From the NCBI GenBank assembly GCA_028753945.1, contig JAPNXP010000008.1, positions 186,001 through 250,000 on the forward strand: 64,000 nucleotides of DNA, written 5' to 3'. This document shows, piece after piece, positions 25,649-35,792 of this stretch. Under the pieces are notes generated by a model. The model did not search any database, was not told where the DNA came from, and worked only from the letters and a program-made list of their open reading frames with translations. The translations under genes and the position numbers were made by a program. Every line of letters begins with the position of its first letter. Positions within the stretch are counted from its first letter, which is position 1. The DNA is from Hexactinellida sp. DTS-2022. Its lineage: Eukaryota; Porifera; Hexactinellida.

Positions 25649-27279
25649 TTATTTTTGAAATCTGGCCAGTCTTGCTGTTCTCATTGCTTCTCTCTCCGCT
25701 ATAACTACATTCAATTCCTTTTCTGAATCTGCTATAGGCTTATCCCTACGGATTTCCCTTCTATCCTGTTTTGGTATCAGATTTTTAACTTCTTCTAATG
25801 ACCTCTTTTTTGCTTCTTCGATCATCTCATTTTCTAAATAAAAGTTATAAAACACACATGAGTTTACTTATACAGCGATCATCGGCGTTTGTATTAAAAA
25901 ACCTGGCTACTTTCTACCGATTGTTTTTTTATGTTTATAAAAAACACCATCGGTAGAAAGTAGCCAGGTTTTTTAAAACAAAGGCCGATGATCACTACAA
26001 GTAAATTCAACACACATATTACATATGATTCGGAAGACATTTCGATTTAAAGTAAAACTCATCATTTACGACCACCCAGCGTTTCCCAAAAAAGTGGTCA
26101 TAAATGACAGGTGGTGTCGTTCATTGTAGGTAAAAAAATTTGTAATGTACAGTGGATGCCGGTTATAAGAACATCGCCGGGAACTGCATATAATGTTCTT
26201 ATAACCGGCATAAATTATATAGGGTATATGGCAACCGTTTTCCAGTGAATGTCTTATATCCGGTATCTACTGTACTACCTGTAATCCGTGCTATAAAAAG
26301 TGGTATACAGTCGACTCCGCTTAATAGAGTCACCTCGGGACCAGGTTGCTTTGACCCGATTAACCGGAGAAATCTATTAACCGAAAATATAATCCGCCCT
26401 ATAAATCCTGTGAAATTTTGACAAGATTAAGCGGAGAAATCTATTAACCGGTGGCTCTATTAAGCGGAGTCGAATGTATTATTTACCTCTCTTTTCAAGT
26501 CTTTTCTTTGCGTTTTCAGTTTCTATCCTTGCTTGTCTCATTTCTTGTTCTCTCCTACTATCTGCTATACTTCCAACTCTCTCTGGCCTACCATAGAAAT
26601 AATTCCTCCTTCCTAAGCACGTCTTATAAAACCAAACTGTGAACAGTCCCACTAATATTCCAGATAAATGACCAACAAATGAAGCGTTTGGGACCAAAAT
26701 TGAAATCAAGACCAATTCAAGCCAAGATGCATACCTCATTGGGACAGAAAATATTCCCATTACACTTGACATTGTATTAGGTGTGAAATGGGCTAAGATT
26801 ACTTTCAACGCGAAAACCACACCAGAAAATCCAACTGCACAATGGTATGTATAACTGTAGTCAACAAATTCGGACAATAAAATATTGATTACAATGTATA
26901 GTAAGTTTGTTGTCACAGTTAATGCAATTAGAAGTAAAAGATAAACATTTGAACCAAATTTCGTTTCTAATTGTTTTCCTTTCCAAAGGAAAGATAACAT
27001 ATTGAAATAAAGATGCATATCATCACCGTGAAAAAGCGCAGAAATTAGAATTCGTTTCCACTGTTGTTGATGCAAAGTATATCCAACACTAACACAAACA
27101 TCTCCCAAATTCGGCCAACTTATCCTATTAAATCTTGAGATAGTATTAGGTTGAATATAACAAACTACCATTAGAAGAATAGATATTAGAGTTACAGGTG
27201 GGACCGTATTAATACCCACGCGGAATAATTCGGCTGCTAATAAGAAGAGTCCGAAGCCTTGACCTCGTCTGCGATGCAT
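25649..27279 (-). CDS. RHBDD1: RHBDD1 (RHBDL4) rhomboid protease
   Basis: Minus strand, two exons, 27279-26487 and 25833-25649, giving 325 residues (human 315). Polytopic rhomboid with the N-terminal family signature (RRRGQGFGLFLLAAELFRVG, then INTVPPVT), the HLYFNMLSFLWKG loop, catalytic Ser152 in GFSGVVFALK and His204 in GHLSGILVG. The second exon encodes a UIM-like helix (EMIEEAKKRSLEEVK) and the conserved end REAMRTARLARFQK. RHBDD1 is an ER protease that cleaves ubiquitinated membrane substrates for degradation. The intron holds three mobile elements. Confidence 0.93.
25860..26008. mobile_element. Mutator-like hairpin MITE, second copy, 9-bp duplication
   Basis: GAGTTTACTTATACAGCG palindrome with CCATCGGTAGAAAGTAGCC in the arms. 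Flanked by AACACACAT at 25851-25859 and 26009-26017, exact 9-bp repeats. Confidence 0.88.
26150..26272. mobile_element. family D MITE, RHBDD1 intron
   Basis: CAGTGGATGCCGGTTATAAG to CCGGTATCTACTG, TA-flanked. Confidence 0.85.
26308..26476. mobile_element. family C MITE, RHBDD1 intron
   Basis: CAGTCGACTCCGCTTAATAG to AAGCGGAGTCGAATG, TA-flanked. It ends 9 bp outside exon 1 (the donor side on the minus strand). Confidence 0.85.
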
Positions 27280-27366
27280 GTTTTGTACTTAGGTAATTTT
27301 TTTCAATTTCAAAATCGTATTTAATCTTTGTACAAACGCTATGGGTGTTTAATATAACTATAAAAT

Positions 27367-27480
27367 TAATAATTGGCTTACTTATAATCGGTTATTATAA
27401 AACCTGCTTCGCAAAGGTGAATTTTTGATGTCAACGAAGTGACCTTACCAAGTTACCAGTGCCTGAAAGTTATTTTAGAA
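27367..27480. repeat. family J repeat (CGGCC/TTCGCAAAGG type)
   Basis: CTTACTTATAATCGG, CTGCTTCGCAAAGGTGAA and CCAGTGCCTGAAAGTTA. Relatives lie near 33040-33300, 51940-52035 and 55265-55445. Confidence 0.5.
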
Positions 27481-27663
27481 GGCTGGTGGCCGGAATACAA
27501 AGAATTCGATTCATAAATAATAAAAAATGTAATTACATTAAAGTTTCCTTGACAGACTTACAGTTCAACATAAGTGTAATGTACTATAGTGTATGTAGCC
27601 AACTAACCTTATGCTATACAGCAGTATTCACCCATTATAGCCTAGTATACGCCCATGCTGTCT

Positions 27664-27920
27664 AAGAAAGTATAAACAAATATCAATTTACTTACAAGCA
27701 GGTTTGATGCCCCTTAAAGGGGCGTCAAACTTGCTTGTAAGTAAATTGATATTTGTTTGACTTTCTTAGGTCAAATTTCAACTAAAGGGGCATCAAACCT
27801 GCTTGTAAGTAAATTGATATTTGTTTGACTTTCTTAGGTCAAATTTCAACTAAAGGGGCATCAAACCTGCTTGTAAGTAAATTGATATTTGGTGACTTTC
27901 TTAGGTCAAATTTCAACTGA
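27664..27920. repeat. palindrome followed by 68-bp tandem copies
   Basis: A perfect hairpin with AAGCAGGTTTGATGCCCC against GGGGCGTCAAACTTGCTT opens the block. Direct copies with a 68-bp period follow, each holding GGGGCATCAAACCTGCTTG and CTTAGGTCAAATTTCAACT. Confidence 0.85.
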
Positions 27921-27943
27921 TTTTGAAATTTGTGAACTCCCTC

Positions 27944-28048
27944 CAGTGAACTCCCGTTTAACCAAAGGAGTCTTGATTAAAATGAACTACTTTATCCGTC
28001 TGGGGAATATACGTACTAATATAATTTCGTTATAACGGGAGTTTACTG
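27944..28048. mobile_element. family B MITE
   Basis: CAGTGAACTCCCGTTTAACC to TAACGGGAGTTTACTG. Confidence 0.75.
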
Positions 28049-28137
28049 TTACAAGGTTTTTCTAATGCCCTGGCTTAGGACTGTTGAATGACTGGACGAC
28101 AAAATTTCAAACAAATTCAAAACTAAATATACTTATA

Positions 28138-28280
28138 CAGTGGAACCTCGTTATTACGAACACTATTTTAGCTCCCTTCAAAGCCTCTTTCAATACAAAT
28201 GATATTGGTTAATACGAATTCCTGATAAGGCCAATACTTTTTGACGGTTCCCAGGTGTTCGTACTAACGAGGTTCTACTG
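28138..28280. mobile_element. family A MITE upstream of GRHPR
   Basis: CAGTGGAACCTCGTTATTAC to CTAACGAGGTTCTACTG, TA-flanked, ending 88 bp before the ATG. Confidence 0.85.
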
Positions 28281-28368
28281 TAGATAAAATATTATTCCTT
28301 CTCGATGATTACACAACCAATTTTTAACTCTATTTTTGTCAGTAATTAATTAGTTTATAGTTGCAAAG

Positions 28369-31300
28369 ATGGCATCAAAATACAAAGTATTCGTAACAAG
28401 AAAGTTGTTAGCACCTGCTTGGGAACTCCTATCAGCTAACAGTAGCAATCTACAGTTAACTGTTAGAGATTCAGATGATGCTATTCCTTATAAGGAGTTG
28501 CTAGAGGGAGTTGTAGGTGTAGATGCATTGTACTGCTTAGTAACAGATAAAGTGGATAGGAATGTTATTGAGAAAGCAGGGCCTAATCTCAAGGTTATTT
28601 ATAATTCGATTTAGTCTATATACAGTCAGGTCTGCTTATTGTGAACATTTTTTCTTCTGCTTAATATGAACATCTTTTTTATTGTGAACAAGCCTATGGT
28701 TCAAATTAACAACTTACATAGGGTTTGTATTAAGTTGAGTTCGCTTATATGAAGTACATACAGTTGAAACCGGTTTTTTCTAACTAACTATTTATTCTAA
28801 ATGTGTAAGAAATTATAATTTAGTTTAATTTTCAATCTGTTTATTCTAACTACGTATCGGGTTTTCTTACTTTATTTTTCATGCAAAGAATTGATTTGAA
28901 AAACCGGTTTCGACTGTATCCCTATTATGAACAAAATATTTGGTCCCTTGACTGTTCTATTGTTCATAATAAAAGAACCTGACTGTATTTACAACATGTT
29001 GATTAATGAGCTAATTATAAAGTTTTCCTATAGTTTATATCTACAATGTCAGTTGGTGCAGACCACATAGACCTTGTAGCTTGCAAAGAACATTCCATTC
29101 AGGTCGGAAATACTCCAGGAGTTCTCTCCGACGCTTGTGCTGACTTTACAATTGGTTTGCTATTAACTGTTAGTAGGCGTATAGCTGAAGGTGTTACACG
29201 TGCGAAGCTAGGAGATTGGCCACAATGGCACCCTCTATTAATGTGTGGGCCCTCACTTAATAGCAGTACTGTTGGGATTGTTGGGTTAGGGCAAATAGGT
29301 AGGGCAGTTGCTAAAAGATTAGTTGGATTTGGTGTAGCGAGAATACTTTATGTTGCTACTACTTCAAAACCTGAGTTTGAAAAGGTAATTTCTTTTTATT
29401 TTTCGCTCTTTATTTTAAATTACAGTCGACTCCGCTTAATAGAGCCACCGGTTAATAGATTTCTCCGCTTAATGGGGTCAAAATTTCATAGGATTTATAG
29501 GACGGAATGACAGTTTTGCTTGAAATATTTTCGGTCAATAGATTTCTCCGCTTAATCGGGTCAAAGTAACCTGGTCCCGAGGTGACTCTATTTGCGGAGT
29601 CGACTGTAATTTACTATTGCACCCAATTTCATTCTTATTTTAAAATAACCCATATAGTTATTTTCAGTTTAATCACCAGTTACTCTTAGTTAGTTTTGCT
29701 AATAATTCAAAGCTATGATGATACAGACTAGAGTCTCCGAGTTGCTACTACAACTTTGTGGACACCCTTGGCTGTCTGAGCTTGTTATATAAATTCATGC
29801 CAAATTTGTCTCTTTAAATTCATGCAATTTATGTTGTCATTTGAAAATTCGCATTTAAAAGTCGAAAACTAATTTTTTTTCTTTTTTTCAATAAAATGTT
29901 TCTTGGAGTGATTTACACATCAAATTATATTTGAATTGTCATATAATAATAGAAAAATATCTCTTTTTGTATGATTGATCTACCGTTTTTACATTATGCC
30001 CTTACAAATGGTAGGACAGGTAGGTTATACGGCTTATATACATACACCAACAAACTGAGTTGTACGTATGTTCTGTACCATTTATATACGTACAATAGAA
30101 ATCATAACTACAAGTTTATGAAGCAGTATAGGGTAAACTCGGTTAGTACGTACATACACTCGTATAATTTGTACTTGTTTCTCTTCCCAAATACCTACGT
30201 TAATACCGAGTTCTACTGTATGCTAATTTTGCCTAAAAAGGGACTGGTAAAAATGGCCTTTATGTACTGCTTTTACACAGGTTGATTATAATCAGTGTAT
30301 AATACAGCCATTTGTAAATACGCTCCTAATCCTGGTCTGATCCAATTTTCAACGCCTAAGTCACAAATTAATGTTACGGTATAGGAGAAGATTCCAAATT
30401 TTCGCGCTCCTAAATTCAAATTTTGCAAAATTCATGCTCCAAAAGGAGCGTCCCGCGTTCCTAGATAAATCCTTGAAATATTAACTGTATCCTTTTATAT
30501 ATTCTCCAGTTAAATAATGTTAGCTATTCCCTGTCCACATTCCATCCATCCAACCAAGGCTGAAGAAATGTTCTACAAAACATTCACAAAAAAGAAGGAA
30601 AGAAACCCGTTTCTACAGGCATGCTTTGTAATAGAACCTTCAACTAGTTTAATCAAACAATTTGAAGATTATAGGATTACATTGGGTGGATATGGAAATA
30701 CAGAAGAATTATTGTTTCATGGTACAACAGTAAAATGTGATATTATAAAATCTAAAAAACTTTGCGATTCAAAAGATTGTAGTGTATGTTCTATTTCAAA
30801 AGTTGGATTTAGACTTGACAAAAGTGGGAGTGTCCATAAATGGACACGATTCGGACATGGTATTTATTTAGCCACTAATTCATCGAAATCTCATGAATAT
30901 ACAGTAGGTGCATTTGAAGTTAGAACTTTATTAATTTGTAAAGTCTTGACCGGACATAAATATGAAACTTATACGAACATGCCTGACTTAATTGAACCAC
31001 CAAAAGGATTTAATTGTTTGCAAGGAAAAGTAGGACCTGCTTTGAATTATGAAGAATTAGTTGTTTATAACGATAAGTGTATTTTACCGTTAGCTATATT
31101 AGTTTACCAGTTAGAAGGAATTGCAAGACAAATTTAATAAATTTGTACTTTATATTTTGAGTGATTTGTTTTTATTCTATTTGTTTATGAGAGTTTCACA
31201 AACTAATATAGTATGTGAATTTGTTAGAAAAAGCATGTTATAACGATGTATGATTTTATTTGTTGATAATTATTGTTAATTTACTCACCGAAAACAACAA

Positions 31301-32161
31301 ATAATCATTCGAAATTTGTACTCCAAAAGAGTACTATACTATATATACAGTAGAACCTGTTTAATCCGACACACGTTGGGATACGAATGTATTATACAGC
31401 CATTTGTAAATACGCTCCTAATCCTGGTCTGATCCAAATTTCATACGCCTAAATCACAAATTAATGTTACGGTATAGGAGAAGATTCCAAATTTCGCGCT
31501 CCTAATTTAAATTTTCCAAAAATCATACTCCAAAGGAGCGTCTCCGCTCCTGGTTAATTCCTTGATTATTAATACCTTGTCTAACTAGACTCTCCTTAGA
31601 AATTCAAGCTGGAGAACAAACATAAATGCATTTCGTTGTCCAGTAATTCCTTGGATAACTGTACCTATTATGTGCGTATATAATATTTCTAGGAAATGCT
31701 GTATGCAATAACTACCTATAATTAAATGTGTATATTTATAGGAACTTGGCATACTGAAACGAACCGATCTCCCAGAGCTCCTTTCCTCTTCAGATTTTAT
31801 TCTCGCTTTATGTCCACTCACACCGAAAACTCTTAATTTATTCGACAAAAATGCATTCAATAAAATGAAGCCTACTGCTATTTTTATCAACATTAGTCGT
31901 GGTCCAGTTGTGAACCAAGATAACTTATACGAAGCGCTTATAAACAAACGGATTTTGGCTGCTGGAATTGACGTAACATGTCCCGAACCATTACCACCAT
32001 CACATCCATTATATAAGTTGGAAAACTGTGTGATTACTCCGCATATAGCTAGTGCTGAATTTGTTAGTAGGAATAACCTTGCTGTGTTAGCTGTTAAGAA
32101 TCTGTTAAGTGGACTCAATGAGGGTTTGATGCTACACCCAATTGACCTTACACACTTATAA
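28369..32161 (+). CDS. GRHPR: glyoxylate/hydroxypyruvate reductase
   Basis: Three exons, 28369-28593, 29034-29384 and 31742-32161, giving 331 residues (human 328). A D-2-hydroxyacid dehydrogenase that reduces glyoxylate and hydroxypyruvate with NADPH. Visible marks are [14 protein letters not shown] at the exon 1/2 join, the Rossmann motif [13 protein letters not shown], the catalytic-site Arg in INISRG, Glu in DVTCPEPLP, and His in ITPHIASA. The second intron is 2.4 kb and contains a complete PARP-domain gene in the same orientation. The first intron holds a nested E/F transposon pair. Confidence 0.95.
28623..28985. mobile_element. family E MITE with nested family F
   Basis: CAGTCAGGTCTGCTTATTGT to AAAGAACCTGACTG, TA-flanked. 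Interrupted by family F at 28761-28916. Confidence 0.85.
28761..28916. mobile_element. family F MITE
   Basis: CAGTTGAAACCGGTTTTTTC to AACCGGTTTCGACTG, with TA at 28759-28760 and 28917-28918; inserted into a family-E element. Confidence 0.85.
29423..29605. mobile_element. family C MITE, GRHPR intron 2
   Basis: CAGTCGACTCCGCTTAATAG to TGCGGAGTCGACTG, TA-flanked. Confidence 0.85.
30128..30218. mobile_element. family H element
   Basis: AACTCGGTTAGTACGTAC to TAATACCGAGTTCTACTG. Confidence 0.6.
30293..30475. mobile_element. hAT-like MITE family I, left of the PARP gene
   Basis: CAGTGTATAATACAGCC to GATAAATCCTTG, with GGAGCG pairs inside. No clean target duplication. Same orientation as the copy at 31385. 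Confidence 0.75.
30517..31137 (+). CDS. PARP-catalytic-domain protein nested in a GRHPR intron
   Basis: 206 residues, one exon, all catalytic domain. NAD-binding His in LFHGTT, Tyr in [18 protein letters not shown], and the conserved [11 protein letters not shown]. The third position of the H-Y-E triad, normally Glu in PEYLI, is not acidic here (LPLAILVY), so at most mono-ADP-ribosylation is expected. [17 protein letters not shown] cysteine motif resembles PARP-like proteins of fungi and plants more than vertebrate PARPs; this is from family memory, not a search. It sits on the same strand inside GRHPR intron 2, between two direct copies of a hAT-like element. A CCAG just before the ATG could be a splice acceptor, so an upstream exon is not excluded. 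Confidence 0.75.
   Translation: MLAIPCPHSIHPTKAEEMFYKTFTKKKERNPFLQACFVIEPSTSLIKQFEDYRITLGGYGNTEELLFHGTTVKCDIIKSKKLCDSKDCSVCSISKVGFRLDKSGSVHKWTRFGHGIYLATNSSKSHEYTVGAFEVRTLLICKVLTGHKYETYTNMPDLIEPPKGFNCLQGKVGPALNYEELVVYNDKCILPLAILVYQLEGIARQI
31385..31564. mobile_element. hAT-like MITE family I, right of the PARP gene
   Basis: ATGTATTATACAGCC to GGTTAATTCCTTG. A family-A terminus fragment (TACAGTAGAACCTG) lies just before it at 31349. Confidence 0.7.
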
Positions 32162-32212
32162 CAGTTTATATTATAATTAGTATAAGTTATGTATTTTTGA
32201 TATATTTTCGAT

Positions 32213-32394
32213 TATAGTATACCTTGTTAGTAGGAACACCAGGGGACCGTCAAAATGTGTTCACTTTATCTGGAATTCGTATTGACCAATATTATTTGTA
32301 TTGGAAAGGCTTTGAAACTTGAAAGGGACTTAAATAGTGTTCGTATTAACCGGGATTTCGTGTTAATCGTGTTCGTACTAACGAAGTTCTACTG
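32213..32394. mobile_element. family A MITE after GRHPR
   Basis: ATACCTTGTTAGTAGGAACA to CTAACGAAGTTCTACTG. A family-B right half follows at 32430-32476. Confidence 0.75.
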
Positions 32395-32476
32395 TAGTTT
32401 TTTGAAAATAATATAATGGTACGATCAATAAGGATTTTCATTATATTCGACTTAGTTATAACCGGAGTTCATTGTA

Positions 32477-33345
32477 ATTATTTTTAGTTACTTTTTGAGC
32501 ACCAAGATTATGTTTTCATGCAAATTAGGAATAATATGAAGTCACTCAGATTGTGAAGTACAGCCAGAAATTGGCATATACCCCAGACATGAAAGTTTAA
32601 CTCCTTAATTATGGGATGTCGTTATACAATAGACTTTCAACTTTTCCAATCAATTTTCAAATATCAACAGTTGATTATTTGGCAGTCATAATGCCTACAG
32701 TCAATAAACATTATCCAAATTAGTTGGAACTCCCAATTTAGGCGTAACCGGATTTAACTTAATAGAATCTACCATACTAATGGGTTTTTTAATTACTTTA
32801 ATGACCTTTTAACTACTTAATTTTCCATTTTTTGACCCTGACCTTTGTATCAAATTTCTAAGACAAAATATTGAATTTCACTAATTATCACAATATAAAT
32901 ATCTCTTCTTTGAAGTCATAATTCACTAATTGCTAACTATTCTATTAAATTGTTATTAATACCAACACCAGGGTACCGTCGAAATTTGATCGCATTTAAC
33001 CGTAGTTATAATAACAGCTATTACAAAATATTAAAAGGGCTTACTATATATCGGCTAACACCTTTTCAATATAATTGACCAATACCTAAAATTATATAGA
33101 AAATTGTAGGCCGATATTTAATATATTTTAAATTGGACATGCCAGAGTTAAAAAATATAATTAAAATATATTAAGGAATTACTTATATTTTGGCTACCTC
33201 TTCAATATCATTTTCAGGCACTGACAATGTCATTTTTAACGTGAGAAAATCACCCTTGCTAATCCGATTACATTTGCCGATATATAAGTAAGTCCTTAAA
33301 TAAACGCATTCCTATTATTATTATTATTAGCTCATGTAATCCAAA
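32477..33345. other. GRHPR to GPAT spacer with family J repeats
   Basis: AT-rich. Family-J words (GGCCGATATTTA, GCCGATATATAAGTAAGTCC, CAGGCACTGACAATG) at about 33040-33300. The last ends some 45 bp before the GPAT ATG. No other gene seen. Confidence 0.5.
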
Positions 33346-35160
33346 ATGTCAAACGATAGTGGCTTTGAAATAACCGATTTTCTTTCCAGTCTTCTTCCCA
33401 ACATCGTTGGCATATTATCCCTTTGGTCTCGCCTCATCATATACCTCTACCTGATACAAATAACACCGTATTTATCATCATGGTCCATAAGTCTTTACAT
33501 TAAGGCACTAAAAACGTTATTCCATTTAAGTAAAGACCAGTTGATTGTGAATGAAGTTAAAATCCCACGCGTTCGTTCTTACAACACAATGCGAGCCGAT
33601 TCTGGAATGGAAGATGTTTTGAATTTGATTAAAAACGGCCTGCAATCAATTGTTACTGATGACGTAACCGAGTTTTTCACTACACAACCGTTTCAATATT
33701 GGAATTTACTGAGTCGCAATCAACTACGTTACGAACAGAGTGGAATTGGTTTGAAAGTCTTGTGGTCAATTGGGATGTGCTTTCGTTACTTCATTTTATT
33801 CCCAGTTCGATTCATGGTTGGTATAACCGGATTTCTATGGTTAATTATATCTTTCGGGTTACTAGGATTAGTTTACGACAAAATACCACGAGGTTTATAT
33901 TTGTTCTTAAAAAACCAAGCATCTTTAATTACAGGTCGTCTCATTATGCGAACTTTCACAGGACATCTTACGTTCGAAGCAACACAAAATCGACCTACAT
34001 TTGGCAGTATTTGTGTTGCAAACCATACAACACCCTTAGACGTAATGGTGTTAAGTTTTGATAATGTATACTCTATGGTAGGGCAATCTCATGGTGGATT
34101 CTTCGGTATACTACAATGGGCTGTGAGCATTGGGAAGCCTGTGTCACACGTGTGGTTCAATAGGTGAGTTAATTATATAGCAATTTGTATTTCAATTATT
34201 TTATAGTATCATATCCTAAATCTTGGTAAGTTTCCTATAAGCGAGTTTTTCTAATACAGTCAGTTCTTTTATTATTAACATTGGGGGGAACAAAAATTGT
34301 ATCCAAAATTGGGAACCTTCATAATAAGCGAACTCAACTTAATACAAACCTATTTAAGTTGTTAACTTGGGACCATAGGACTTGTTCATAATAAAAATTC
34401 TTCATATCAAACTAGACACAAAGTTGTTCACAATAAGCAAGCCTAACTGTATTAATAGCACAAAAATATGTATAATACCTTGTCAGCCTTTATATTTCAT
34501 ATGAAATAACTCGCTTACTATGTATTTTATTGCCACATTATTATATAATTATTCTATTTATGCAGGTTCGAATTGAGTGACCGTTTGAAAGTAACACAGC
34601 GTTTACGAGACCATTCAGAAATGCCTACATCCAATCCAATACTGATTTTCCCCGAAGGTACCTGCATAAATAACACTGCTGTTTTTATGTTTAAAAAAGG
34701 TTCATTTGAAGTTGGCGCTCCCATATACCCAGCGTGTATAAAGTATAATTTAGCTTTTTCTGACCCATTTTGGAATTCTTCACGCCAGGGTTTCCTTTTA
34801 TACGTTTTGATGCTAATGACCAGTTGGGCGATTGTATGCACGGTTAAATATCTGCCGCGTTCTAACCGCTTACCGAATGAAAAGTCAATAGATTTCGCGA
34901 ATCGTGTTAAGAATAATATCTGCAAAAAAGGTGGACTTGTAGATATTGAATGGGATGGTCAAGTCAAGCGTCAACAACCGAAATTTTGGCCAGAAGGAAT
35001 AAAGAAAAAAATGTCATTAAATAATGATAGTGTAAGTAGTGATGATGAAAGTAATGGCATAATGAGAAAAAAATCTGCGAAACATAGTACAAGTAGTCTT
35101 GTAAATTTCTCTTTCGGAAAAGATTGCGATGAAAAAGAGGAAGAAAAAAACACAACTTGA
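33346..35160 (+). CDS. GPAT4: glycerol-3-phosphate acyltransferase 3/4 (AGPAT6/9 type)
   Basis: Two exons, 33346-34163 and 34566-35160, giving 470 residues (human GPAT4 456). ER membrane enzyme that acylates glycerol-3-phosphate in the first step of triglyceride and phospholipid synthesis. An N-terminal hydrophobic region (about 12-50) and a second one (about 148-185) precede the acyltransferase domain. The HX4D motif NHTTPLD is at residues 226-232 and FPEGTC at 301-306, followed by NNTAVFMFKKGSFEVG and WNSSRQG. The C-terminal 60 residues are Lys/Ser/Glu-rich and not conserved. One ancestral gene for GPAT3 and GPAT4 is the likely reading. Confidence 0.94.
34257..34449. mobile_element. family E MITE in GPAT intron
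   Basis: CAGTCAGTTCTTTTATTATT to AAGCAAGCCTAACTG, TA-flanked. Confidence 0.8.
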
Positions 35161-35540
35161 TTCAGTGAAATTTATGTTTAAAGGATTTATTATTATTTAC
35201 ATTATGTTAATGTACATATATAGTATTTGTATTTATTTATGTGTTGGAAATTTATTGTAATTTGCCTGATTTTTACTTTGGCCGGTTTATCTAGACTTGT
35301 GTTGTTGTTTGTTTGTTTGTTTGTTGTTTGTTGTTTTATTAATTTACGCGATTCTTATATTATTAATTGTTAAAATAAGCAAATTGAATCGTTCGCCTAT
35401 TTTCCCAAAAAGATTAAATTTGAGCTATTATATATTTATGTTTTACTTTTGATTAATATAATTATTACTTTTGAAAAATCGTGGTTTTTAATTACATTTT
35501 AATTAACAAAATAACTAGAATTCTTCGTTATATGTAAGTA
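35161..35540. other. GPAT to PPWD1 spacer
   Basis: AT-rich, with a TTTG/TTG microsatellite at 35300-35336. No gene seen. Confidence 0.5.
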
Positions 35541-35724
35541 CAGTCGACTCCGCTTAATAGAGACACCGGTTAATAGATTTTTCCGCTTATCCGGGTCAAA
35601 ATTTCACAGTATTTATAGGACGGAATTACATTTTGGCTTAAAATATTTTCGGTTGATATATTTCTCCGCTTAATCGGGTCAAAGTAACCTGGTCCCGAGG
35701 TGACTCTATTAAGCGGAGTCGACT
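35541..35724. mobile_element. family C MITE upstream of PPWD1
   Basis: CAGTCGACTCCGCTTAATAG to AAGCGGAGTCGACTG, TA-flanked. It ends 68 bp before the ATG. Confidence 0.88.
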
Positions 35725-35792
35725 GTATTATGTACAATTGAAGTAATAATATTTAATTTATTAATGCAATATTTACTTTTATACGCAGAAAA

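Noticed and set aside
27664..27920. Possible CRISPR-like array because of regular spacing
   Set aside because: Only about three units, the spacers are part of the repeat, and the setting is eukaryotic.
29971..30285. 104-residue frame before the PARP gene
   Set aside because: Low-complexity Tyr/Asn-rich translation of AT-rich DNA crossing a family-H element. Not a PARP N-terminal part.
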